NCBI GenBank assembly: GCA_013349725.1
Contig: DUZB01000029.1
Coordinates: forward strand, 1-7,287
Origin: Deltaproteobacteria bacterium
GTDB lineage: Bacteria; Desulfobacterota; DSM-4660; Desulfatiglandales; Desulfatiglandaceae
Reading direction: 5' to 3'
DNA length: 7,287 bases
A model generated the notes under the pieces. That model did no database searches and was not told the origin of the DNA. It worked only from the letters and a program-made list of their open reading frames with translations. The position numbers and the translations under genes were made by a program. Below, piece by piece: positions 1 to 5,631 of this stretch. The stretch's first letter is position 1. Each line of letters opens with the position of its first letter.

Positions 1-2126
1 CCCTTCTTGTAATTCACCCCTTTGATGGTTATGTCCTTCAGGAAGTAGCCGTTAATCTCTTTCGCCATCTTATGAGGATCAAACTCGCCGTGCGTCGAGT
101 AATCCCATTTAAGGTTGAGAATCGGATCAGGGAAAATCGCGTTTTTGTCCTTTTTGTAGAGGTGTTGCACTGCCTTTCCCAATCTCATCAGGATCTGGCC
201 GTCAGGCAAAGCCTCCCCGGGAGGATTAGCGGCCTTATAGCGCCACTGCATCCAGCGCCCGCTGTTTGTGATGGACCCTTCCTTTTCCACTGAAGCTGCA
301 CAGGGGAGCATGAAAACCTCTGTCTTTATCTTCTTGGGGTCCATGTCCGGACCTTTCCAGAAAGAGCAGGTTTCATTGTCAAAGAGATTGACATTGACCA
401 TCCAGTCCAACTTTGCAAGGGCCTGCCGGGTCTTGTTGGCATTGGCCCCTGATGCGGCCGGGTTTTGGCCCCAGGCAAAGAAACCGGTGAACTCTCCCTT
501 GTACATGACATCAAAAATATCAAGCCATGAATAGGTCTTGCCGTCCTCTAATTTGGGAAGCCAGCTGTACCCAAAATCATTGGCCTTGGTGCCCTTGTCC
601 CCGAAAAACGACTTGAGCAGGCTGACCGAGTATTTCGGGTAGTTCCCCCACCAGTTTGCGCTCAGGGGGTCGTTGGTCTTAGGGGTGAATTTATTGTTGT
701 AGTCCGTTAAGGTTGGGAGCGAGGCACTGGGGGTCTTTAAATAGCCGGGCAGAATATGGAACAGGAGGCAGTGATCGGTAGAACCCTGAACATTGGATTC
801 ACCCCTCAGAGCGTTAACCCCGCCGCCGGCCACACCCATATTTCCCAACAACAACTGGATAATGGCCATACTCCTGATGTTCTGCACGCCTACCGTGTGC
901 TGGGTCCAGCCCATGGCATACATGATGGTCCCGGCCTTTCCTTGCTGGCCTGTGGCAGAATACATCTCGTATACGGTCTGGAGGTCCTCTTTCGGGGTCC
1001 CTGTGACGGCTGAAACCGTGTCCAGGTCATAACGGATGTATTGCTTCTTGATCAGTTGAAATACACAACGAGGGTCCTGTAATGTCAGGTCCCTCTTGGA
1101 AATCCCCTTCTCGTCCTTTACAAAGGCCCATTTACTCTTGTCATATTTTTTTGTTTTTGGATCGTAGCCGGAGAATAGACCATCTTTAAAGTCATAGCTG
1201 TCAGCTACGATGAACGAGGCATTGGTATACTCTGCCACATACTCTTTGAAGTATTTGTCGTTATCGAGGATGTATTTTATCATTCCGCCTAAGAAGGCGA
1301 TATCTGTCCCCGATCTGAGTGCGGCGTAAAAATCCGCCTTGGAGGAGGTGCGGGTAAAGCGAGGGTCAACGCTTATCAATTTTCCGCCCCGCTTCATGGC
1401 CTCGGTCACCCATTTGAAAGAGATAGGATGATTTTCAGCCGCATTGGAACCCATGATAAGGATGCAATCACTGTTTTGGATGTCGATCCAGTGATTGGTC
1501 ATTGCGCCGCGTCCGAACGACTCTGCCAGAGCCGCAACAGTAGCGCTGTGTCAGATACGGGCCTGGTGCTCAATATAGACCAGTCCCAGTGACCTCATGA
1601 GGGCCTGTATCAGCCAGCACTCCTCGTTGTCAAGGGCAGCGCTTCCAACACTGGCAATACCGTTTGTGCGGTTGACTACCTGGCCCTTGGCGTTCTTCTG
1701 TTCAAAGCTGGCATCGCGGCTCTTCTTGATCCTCTTGGCGATGGTCCCGAGGGCCCAGTCCCAGGAAACCTTTTGCCATTCTGTGCTGTTGGGAGCACGG
1801 TACATGGGCGCGGTGATGCGGGCATCGTTGTTGACCAGTTGGCTCATTGATGCACCCTTGGAACAGAGAGCCCCTTCGTTGACCGGGTGATCGGGGTCTC
1901 CTTCGATGTTGATGATTTTTCCGGCGCCGGCTTCGCCCGTGCTGCAGATCATCCCGCAGCCCACGGCGCAGTAGCAACAGATGCTGGTTGTCTCCTTGGC
2001 ATAGCGGATCTTCAGGGTTTGGGCGTGGGATTTGATGGGTTTCAAATCCAGGCCCAGGCCCAGAATGGCTGCACCGGCGGCGGATGCCCCTGTGATTTTA
2101 AGAAAGTCACGACGATTAAGGTTCAT
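1..2126 (-). CDS. fdhA: Formate dehydrogenase catalytic subunit, selenocysteine-containing, Tat-exported (5' part, runs off left edge)
   Basis: This is the molybdopterin (Mo or W) subunit of a periplasmic formate dehydrogenase, which interconverts formate and CO2 and passes electrons to partner subunits. The frame is open from 2126 to the window edge (708 codons) except for one TGA at 1551-1553, codon 192, which lies where FdnG/FdhF enzymes carry selenocysteine; the context R-I-U-H and the GRGAMTNHW that follows are typical. Residues 1-36 form a Tat signal (RRDFLK at 5-10, hydrophobic stretch, likely cut after SHA at 33-35). C50, C53, C57 and C88 match the [4Fe-4S] site. ALRSGTDIAF, GWTQH and GGGVNALRG are family blocks. 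E. coli FdnG is about 1015 residues, so roughly 300 are missing. ATG 2126 is chosen because AAGGAGG (2131-2137) sits 4 bases upstream; an in-frame GTG at 2144 lacks this. Electron-transfer subunits probably follow beyond the left edge. Confidence 0.96.
1520..1553 (-). promoter_or_regulatory. UGA selenocysteine codon with bacterial SECIS-like hairpin
   Basis: The UGA (1551-1553) is followed by a foldable segment. ACU (1539-1541) pairs with AGU (1520-1522), then a small internal loop, then UGC (1534-1536) pairs with GCA (1524-1526), leaving a 7-base apical loop GGCUCUG. The loop opens with GG about 17 bases after the UGA, inside the window usual for bacterial SECIS elements, and resembles the GGUCU loop of E. 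coli fdhF. SelB with selenocysteinyl-tRNA would read it. The stem was paired by hand and is short. The selenocysteine reading is much safer than the exact fold. Confidence 0.75.
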
Positions 2127-2200
2127 GGTCCCTCCTTCTTTCACCTAAGGTTTTCAATAAGGGTTAAAAAAATGACAAGCGATGAATTAGAATGATGGGT

Positions 2201-2227
2201 TTTTCATCTCAGCGTTTGAAATGAAAA
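2201..2227 (-). repeat. Second hairpin in the fdhA leader
   Basis: TTTTCAT (2201-2207) and ATGAAAA (2221-2227) are perfect 7-base inverted copies, extendable by a further TC/GA pair across one mismatch. It sits between the large hairpin and the ribosome binding site and is U- and A-rich. It may be a minor structural part of the same leader or a chance AT-rich palindrome. Confidence 0.3.
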
Positions 2228-2246
2228 GCAATACGATATGGTGCGT

Positions 2247-2308
2247 CACCCGGGGCATTCTCAAAGACCGCCAGAAAAGGACCGGTTTGGACTGGAGATG
2301 CCCGGGTG
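2247..2308 (-). ncRNA. Large stable hairpin in the fdhA leader RNA
   Basis: The arms at 2295-2308 and 2247-2262 are near-perfect inverted copies: 14 base pairs in the minus-strand transcript (CACCCGGG paired with CCCGGGUG, then CAU and CUC) interrupted only by two single-base bulges. The roughly 32-base interior can form a further CCAG/CUGG helix. It lies 120-180 bases upstream of the fdhA start and is not followed by a U-run, so it does not look like a simple terminator. A metabolite- or cofactor-sensing leader, an mRNA stabiliser and a DNA-level site are all possible. I do not recognise it as a known riboswitch class. Confidence 0.45.
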
Positions 2309-2329
2309 AAAAACTACCACTCAGCGGGA

Positions 2330-2358
2330 AGTAAATACCTGGACGGGTCATTTGTCAA
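2330..2358 (-). promoter_or_regulatory. Candidate sigma-70-type promoter P2 for fdhA
   Basis: A second perfect TTGACA (2353-2358) is followed after 17 bases by TTTACT (2330-2335, four of six matches to TATAAT). The start would be near 2323, leaving a leader of about 195 bases that enters the large hairpin almost at once. P1 and P2 have identical -35 boxes and 17-base spacers, 39 bases apart. Confidence 0.35.
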
Positions 2359-2368
2359 CATAATTTTC

Positions 2369-2391
2369 CATATAAATCAAATATTTATATG
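2369..2391. promoter_or_regulatory. AT-rich perfect palindrome between -35 and -10 of P1
   Basis: CATATAAAT (2369-2377) and ATTTATATG (2383-2391) are perfect 9-base inverted copies around a 5-base centre. The palindrome fills the spacer and -10 of P1, a classic operator position. It could also act as a weak RNA hairpin if transcribed from fdhE read-through. Confidence 0.4.
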
Positions 2392-2397
2392 TGTCAA
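2369..2397 (-). promoter_or_regulatory. Candidate sigma-70-type promoter P1 for fdhA
   Basis: On the minus strand a perfect -35 TTGACA (2392-2397) is followed by a 17-base spacer and a -10-like TATATG (2369-2374, four of six matches). Transcription would start near 2362, giving a leader of about 235 bases. The spacer and -10 lie inside a palindrome, and the -35 lies inside another, so access by RNA polymerase could be controlled by bound regulators. This is a sequence match only. Confidence 0.45.
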
Positions 2398-2406
2398 TAA
2401 TGACAT
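2377..2406 (-). CDS. Possible nine-codon leader ORF (MSLLTHINI)
   Basis: The minus strand has AAAGGAGG (2410-2417) just upstream of ATG at 2404-2406, followed by nine codons and TGA at 2377-2379. The ribosome binding site is as strong as those of the real genes here, although its spacing to the ATG is short. The ORF overlaps both palindromes and the P1 promoter, so it would be translated only from transcripts that start upstream, for example fdhE read-through. It could be a translated leader or the relic of a lost gene start. Nothing in the peptide suggests a function. Confidence 0.2.
   Translation of the reverse strand: MSLLTHINI
2392..2405. promoter_or_regulatory. Palindrome TGTCA-N4-TGACA overlapping the P1 -35 box
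   Basis: The two 5-base half sites TGTCA and TGACA are perfect inverted copies separated by four bases, the geometry of a site for a dimeric helix-turn-helix regulator such as the CRP/FNR family. It covers the whole -35 box of P1, so a bound protein would most simply repress P1. The regulator is unknown. Confidence 0.4.
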
Positions 2407-2451
2407 AAGCCTCCTTTCAAGCAAATAACGATGAATTTATGGCAGCCTTTT

Positions 2452-3279
2452 CTATTTGAATCCTTTCTCATGGGCAATAAAGTCAAGATGGAGGCTTGCA
2501 AGACCCTCCAGTTCCAGGGGAGCGACTTCCTCAAATACCCGGCTGTCAATGGTTTTTAAATACCTCCGGCACGATCGGCAGAAATAGACCCGCAAGCCTT
2601 CTTCCTCTTCGGCCTCGAAATAGCCCAAGCTTTCATGCTTATCATTGTTGCAGAAGGGGCATCCGATTCGAACAAAAGTCCATTCTTCTCCGCAGAGCTC
2701 ACAGTGAAGTCGCCTCTTGCCCGTTTTTGTGAAACAGGCCATATCCGGCTGGGACCCGCACAGGGGGCAATAGCCATGGTCCCACTGTTTTTCATGAATG
2801 CCTTCTTCCATCAGACGTCGAAGGGCTTCCAATGAAGGCCTCAAAGCAATCTTTCCGAGGAAAAGGAGTGTGCGTGGGTCCAGATCAACCTGACTTGCGA
2901 TGGTGGCCAGTGCTTTTTCGTCCTGTTTCAGGATTGCCTTGAAGAGCTTGTCGGACCATTGGGGAACCTTTTCCGTTTTTTTAAGGGCTTTGGCCAACCC
3001 AGTCCGGTCCTCCCTGTCCGTGTCGCTCAAGTATTTGAAGCATTGGCTCAAAAGCGCGGAGGCCGAAGCAAAATCCACGGGCAGATCTTCCCTGGAAAAA
3101 AGGGGAAACCCTTCTTTTCTCCGGATCTCCAGATGTTCCTTTTCCGGTGTTTCGGATAGTAACGCCGGCTCAGCCTGAATCATGAGGCTTGCCAATTCAC
3201 GATATGGCTGCAGTGCGGGGCTGGTCGCAGGTCTTTGTAGAATCAACCGGTCGATATGTTTCAGGTAATCCTCATGCAT
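2452..3279 (-). CDS. fdhE: FdhE-like formate dehydrogenase accessory protein
   Basis: This 275-residue cytoplasmic protein matches FdhE, an accessory factor needed for maturation of Tat-exported formate dehydrogenases and thought to act on the catalytic subunit before export. The diagnostic part is the C-terminal rubredoxin-like zinc or iron binding region with four CxxC pairs: C171/C174 (YCPLCGSQP), C193/C196 (CELCGEEW), C207/C210 (GCPFCNND) and C234/C237 (FCRSCRRY). The N-terminal half is helical and less conserved. E. coli FdhE has about 309 residues, so this one is slightly short. The frame stays open upstream to a TTG at 3459, but ATG 3279 is preferred because AGGAGG (3285-3290) lies 5 bases upstream and the family-like sequence begins there. 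It lies upstream of fdhA on the same strand, which supports both calls. Confidence 0.9.
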   Translation of the reverse strand: MHEDYLKHIDRLILQRPATSPALQPYRELASLMIQAEPALLSETPEKEHLEIRRKEGFPLFSREDLPVDFASASALLSQCFKYLSDTDREDRTGLAKALKKTEKVPQWSDKLFKAILKQDEKALATIASQVDLDPRTLLFLGKIALRPSLEALRRLMEEGIHEKQWDHGYCPLCGSQPDMACFTKTGKRRLHCELCGEEWTFVRIGCPFCNNDKHESLGYFEAEEEEGLRVYFCRSCRRYLKTIDSRVFEEVAPLELEGLASLHLDFIAHEKGFK

Positions 3280-3284
3280 GCTGT

Positions 3285-3290
3285 CCTCCT
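3285..3290 (-). promoter_or_regulatory. Ribosome binding site that fixes the fdhE start
   Basis: The minus strand reads AGGAGG, then ACAGC, then the ATG at 3277-3279. This perfect Shine-Dalgarno with 5-base spacing argues against the 60-codon longer open frame upstream. Confidence 0.8.
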
Positions 3291-3362
3291 GAGTTGGAAA
3301 AATATGCGTTAAAAAGAGTTCCATGACATCCTTCATTAAAGTCAGAAAGTAGTTTACATTCA

Positions 3363-3415
3363 ACCTCTTAACGAGGTCTGTATGGTAGAAGGCATACCAT
3401 TCGATCCAGTCGAAT
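3363..3415 (-). repeat. Three consecutive small hairpins in the fdhE leader
   Basis: Three perfect inverted repeats lie back to back: ATTCGA/TCGAAT (3399-3404 and 3410-3415, 5-base loop), ATGGTA/TACCAT (3382-3387 and 3395-3400, 7-base loop) and ACCTC/GAGGT (3363-3367 and 3373-3377, 5-base loop). The first two overlap by two bases. They fall between the candidate promoter and the fdhE ribosome binding site. Read on the plus strand, the outermost hairpin is followed by a short T-run and could weakly terminate transcription heading toward the HD gene. Confidence 0.35.
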
Positions 3416-3430
3416 TTTTCAGATAAAGAA

Positions 3431-3459
3431 AGTATGGGTATTCTATGATGACAAGTCAA
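3431..3459 (-). promoter_or_regulatory. Candidate promoter for fdhE
   Basis: On the minus strand TTGACT (3454-3459, five of six matches) is separated by 17 bases from CATACT (3431-3436, four of six). The start would be near 3424, leaving a leader of about 145 bases that contains three small hairpins. The site also faces the divergent HD-domain gene, whose own promoter I could not identify. Confidence 0.35.
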
Positions 3460-3530
3460 CCATAATTTGGTAACCGTTCACCGATCATGTTTACAGGCAT
3501 GCCGTTTCCGTGTTAAAAGATAGGTCGGTA

Positions 3531-4175
3531 ATGGAATTTTTTGATGGTCTTGTGGATCATCTCTCCATAAACATTCGTAAGGGGTGCACATTGAAAAAAG
3601 CGTATAAAAGAATCCGGGAACTGGCCAGGCCTTATCTCGATACCAGAAAAAATGACATTCATACTGAGATATCGACACGGCTTGCGTATCTATTGCTGGA
3701 ACTGGAGGGTGGAATGGAAGAAGTGGTGATCCCGGCCATTTTACTCCATGATGTGGGTTGGAAAGAAGTTCCTGAAGATATGCAAATGAAGGCATTCGGG
3801 CCGAACGCAAGTCTGCCGGAATGGAACCGGGTGCATGAAGTGGAGGGCGCCAGAATTGCCGGAGAGATCCTTGCGGAAGTAAAGTACGACCCTGAAAAGG
3901 TAGGGGAGATCCTGCGCATTATCGAGGGCCACGATTCCAGGAAAGAGCCTTTTTCTTTGAATGACACAATCGTTAAAGATGCAGATAAGTTATGGAGATA
4001 TGATAAAGAGGCGGTTGAAATAAATTCGGACAGGTTCCAACTCACCTGTGAGGAGGGGATTGAAAGATTGCGTGTGAATATCGAACCATGGTTTTTGACG
4101 GACTCCGCGAAAAAAATGGCACGAGAGGAGATCGAAAAACGGCTGCAGGAAAGGGGAAACAGAAAAGATTTATAG
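3531..4175 (+). CDS. HD-domain metal-dependent phosphohydrolase
   Basis: This is a soluble 214-residue protein with the ordered metal ligands of the HD superfamily: H44 (DIHTE), H73-D74 (LLHDVGW), H102 (RVHEVEGARIA), H134 (EGHDSR) and D152 (VKDADKLWRYD). Such proteins hydrolyse phosphoester or nucleotide substrates with a bound divalent metal pair. The extra histidines after the HD pair fit the broader HD-hydrolase group rather than a minimal dNTPase, and no GYP motif, sensor or synthetase domain is attached, so the substrate cannot be named. ATG 3531 is preferred (GATAGG six bases upstream, weak); a GTG at 3510 would add seven residues. The gene is divergent from fdhE and convergent with the DUF89 gene, so it is probably monocistronic. 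It is intact and shows no odd composition. Confidence 0.85.
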   Translation: MEFFDGLVDHLSINIRKGCTLKKAYKRIRELARPYLDTRKNDIHTEISTRLAYLLLELEGGMEEVVIPAILLHDVGWKEVPEDMQMKAFGPNASLPEWNRVHEVEGARIAGEILAEVKYDPEKVGEILRIIEGHDSRKEPFSLNDTIVKDADKLWRYDKEAVEINSDRFQLTCEEGIERLRVNIEPWFLTDSAKKMAREEIEKRLQERGNRKDL

Positions 4176-4180
4176 GAACG

Positions 4181-4317
4181 TTGACGGTTTCCAGTTCGCA
4201 GTTTACGGTTGAATGTGTGCTGTCGCAATCACTTTTTTTAAGTACGGGTTTCAGGTGTCAGTGCAGGCAAACGCTCAGGGAACTGCAACCGGTAACCGGC
4301 AACTGGTAACTGGAAAC
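4181..4317. repeat. Inverted cluster of 7-bp tandem repeats between convergent genes
   Basis: The right arm has four consecutive heptamers of the form ACYGGNA (4288-4294, 4295-4301, 4302-4308, 4309-4315), preceded by a related unit. The left arm has the reverse complement pattern with the same 7-base period (units at 4189, 4196 and 4203). The outer ends GTTTCCAGTT (4187-4196) and AACTGGAAAC (4308-4317) are perfect inverted copies. About 70 bases of non-repeated sequence lie between the arms. The element occupies nearly all of the space between the 3' ends of the HD and DUF89 genes, so it could act as a two-way transcription barrier or be a dispersed intergenic repeat. Confidence 0.7.
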
Positions 4318-4339
4318 GAAGTTTCATACGAGCAATCCG

Positions 4340-5236
4340 TTACGTTTCCTGATCCGAAAAGACGTTCCAAAGAACAGGACTGAACAGCTCCTGACCAAAA
4401 TATCGACGGTAGGGGTGACATTTGCACAAGAGGAGAAAGGAGACGTCCACGCCGAGGGTCTCTGCGTCTTCCTCGAAAGCATCAAAGTTGCCGCCGCCCT
4501 TGGAGATGATGAGGTCCGCGCTTTGAAGCAGTTCTTTAGTGGTTTTGGAGCACCTGCCAAACATTGTACCCGGAACGGGGCCATCCACACCGTTTTCAAC
4601 GATATTTGCCACTTCAGAAATTCCCAATGCTGTGGCTTCCCTGAGGGTGACATCGTTCATTGTGGGAGTTGATCGAACCACAAAGTGGATGTCCATTTCC
4701 AAGCGTTTCCGGATCGTTTGCATGAGCAGTTTATCAAAGACGATCTCACCCGAGTTGTCTCCGAGATAAACAAGTTTTCGGCTGTTATTGAGCTTTTTTG
4801 AAAACGCGGAATAAGCAGGTTCAGGCAGGGGCAATCGCAGCCCTTCAATAACGGTTTGCTGAATATCCGCGGCATGATTATCGATCATCAGATCGATGGA
4901 ATTGCCGATAACGGCCAGGTGAACAGCTTTACGGAGGGGATCTTCAGCCTTTTCGATTTCACTCTGCAGAAAAGGCAGGATAGCCGCAACTCTTTGATTC
5001 TGGAGTTCTTTTTCCTGAAGGAATGGATCACGTTGATCAGTTTCCCGGCAGATCGTTTCCCAGACCTGCTCAATGATTTCCGGGCTGGTCAAATGCCACG
5101 ACTTTCCTTGAAAAGCGGGAATTTCCAGAATAGCGGTGAAAATCTCCTTTTGTCTTTCACTGGAGATGGGTAGACATCTGAGAGCCGAAACAGCCATATT
5201 TGAGATGCAGGGAATGCAATCGGGTACAATAAGCAC
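4340..5236 (-). CDS. DUF89/ARMT1-type metal-dependent phosphatase
   Basis: This 298-residue cytoplasmic protein belongs to the DUF89 family, metal-dependent phosphatases proposed to remove damaged or toxic sugar-phosphate metabolites. Visible family blocks are the N-terminal C7-x2-C10 (prokaryotic subgroup), GNSID at 111-115, the metal-binding LGDNSGEIVFD at 158-168 (D160, N161), TMND at 192-195, SKGGGNFD at 245-252 and KCHP at 272-275. GTG 5236 is chosen as start because GAGGT (5243-5247) lies about 6 bases upstream and the protein then begins directly before the CxxC, as expected; the open frame extends to 5335, but that part runs through a noncoding repeat. It converges with the HD-domain gene. 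A link with metabolite repair is plausible from the family, but the natural substrate of this protein is unknown. Confidence 0.88.
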   Translation of the reverse strand: MLIVPDCIPCISNMAVSALRCLPISSERQKEIFTAILEIPAFQGKSWHLTSPEIIEQVWETICRETDQRDPFLQEKELQNQRVAAILPFLQSEIEKAEDPLRKAVHLAVIGNSIDLMIDNHAADIQQTVIEGLRLPLPEPAYSAFSKKLNNSRKLVYLGDNSGEIVFDKLLMQTIRKRLEMDIHFVVRSTPTMNDVTLREATALGISEVANIVENGVDGPVPGTMFGRCSKTTKELLQSADLIISKGGGNFDAFEEDAETLGVDVSFLLLCKCHPYRRYFGQELFSPVLWNVFSDQET

Positions 5237-5285
5237 GATTCTACCTCTTTTGCCTGAGAGATCAGGGAAGTATGAATTTTGGGAT

Positions 5286-5314
5286 ATTATATTTGGGGAC
5301 GCAGATTTACGCAG
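5286..5314 (-). promoter_or_regulatory. Possible promoter of the DUF89 gene
   Basis: A perfect -10 TATAAT (5286-5291, minus strand) lies 50 bases upstream of the GTG start, which would give a leader of about 43 bases. The -35 position (5309-5314, CTGCGT) is a poor match and falls within the GCAGAT repeat, so the call rests on the -10 alone. Confidence 0.3.
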
Positions 5315-5374
5315 ATAGGCGCAGATAATTACCAAAATGAAAAATCAGGGATAATCTGCGTTCATCAGCGTCCA
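5294..5374. repeat. Imperfect inverted repeat built from 10-bp-spaced GCAGAT units
   Basis: The left arm carries GCAGAT at 5301, 5311 and 5321, exactly 10 bases apart, preceded by GGAC. The right arm (5350-5372) carries the mirrored units ATCTGC and ATCAGC, also 10 bases apart, and ends in GCGTCC, the complement of the GGACGC that opens the left arm. The arms pair imperfectly around a centre of about 20 bases. From memory, repeats of this ATCTGCG type are frequent between genes in anaerobic and environmental genomes, but no family name is assigned here. Confidence 0.65.
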
Positions 5375-5631
5375 AATTCTTTTTCTGAAGCAGTATGGTT
5401 TCTGTGAAAGAGACCATAGGGGAAAAAATTCATTGCGTCAAGAGGGCAGGCGGAAATTGCAGCGTTATAGGGCCGATATGTCATACGGTAAGAAGTTTCC
5501 CGCAATGCGGATTTTCTTGACTTGAGACGCTTATTATCATTTTCTGAACTTACTGTATTTCACGCGCTTTGACCTTTCAGCTTTGAGCTATTTTGGCTGT
5601 GCTCTCTGTTTTCAATAAAGGAGGAACCATC

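Larger units (their letters stand above)
2127..2451. other. Intergenic region between fdhE and fdhA: promoters, palindromes and structured leader
   Basis: This stretch of 325 bases holds no credible full gene. Reading along the minus strand it contains a nine-codon ORF with a strong ribosome binding site, two TTGACA promoter candidates, two palindromes overlapping the first promoter, a large GC-rich hairpin (2247-2308), a smaller hairpin (2201-2227) and the fdhA ribosome binding site. No hairpin followed by a U-run is visible after the fdhE stop, so some read-through from fdhE into fdhA is possible. Confidence 0.7.
5237..5631. other. Intergenic region between divergent DUF89 and glycyl radical enzyme genes
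   Basis: These 395 bases hold no credible gene. From the left they contain the DUF89 ribosome binding site and possible promoter, the GCAGAT inverted repeat, then about 230 bases before the glycyl radical enzyme with several short palindromes. These include CCGCA-A-TGCGG (5500-5510) and the distant pair GTCAAGA (5437-5443) and TCTTGAC (5515-5521). A TTGACT (5517-5522) is present, but no good -10 follows at the right distance, so the promoter of the downstream gene is not assigned. A clear ribosome binding site AAAGGAGG lies at 5617-5624. Confidence 0.6.

Noticed and set aside
268..534. Plus-strand open frames across the fdhA region (also near 756-1032 and 1597-2195)
   Set aside because: All are antisense to fdhA, have no ribosome binding site or domain, and reflect the composition of the opposite strand.
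1551..2144. A separate, complete 197-residue protein ending at the UGA, or a frameshifted/pseudogene fdhA
   Set aside because: The same frame continues beyond the UGA with unbroken formate dehydrogenase sequence, and the UGA is exactly at the family's selenocysteine position.
3399..3419. A rho-independent terminator on the plus strand (ATTCGA/TCGAAT followed by T5)
   Set aside because: The stem is only six mostly AT pairs, and no gene on the plus strand ends upstream of it; kept only as a hairpin.
3659..4228. A 189-codon minus-strand open frame opposite the HD-domain gene
   Set aside because: Serine- and isoleucine-rich antisense translation without motifs; the plus-strand frame carries all HD metal ligands.
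4181..5374. The two repeat regions as CRISPR arrays or insertion-sequence ends
   Set aside because: The units are only 6-10 bases with no spacers, no cas genes, no transposase frame and no target-site duplication.
5444..5460. A sigma-54 promoter (GG...GC) before the glycyl radical enzyme
   Set aside because: GGGCAGG...TTGC resembles the consensus, but the GG-to-GC distance is two bases off the required spacing.
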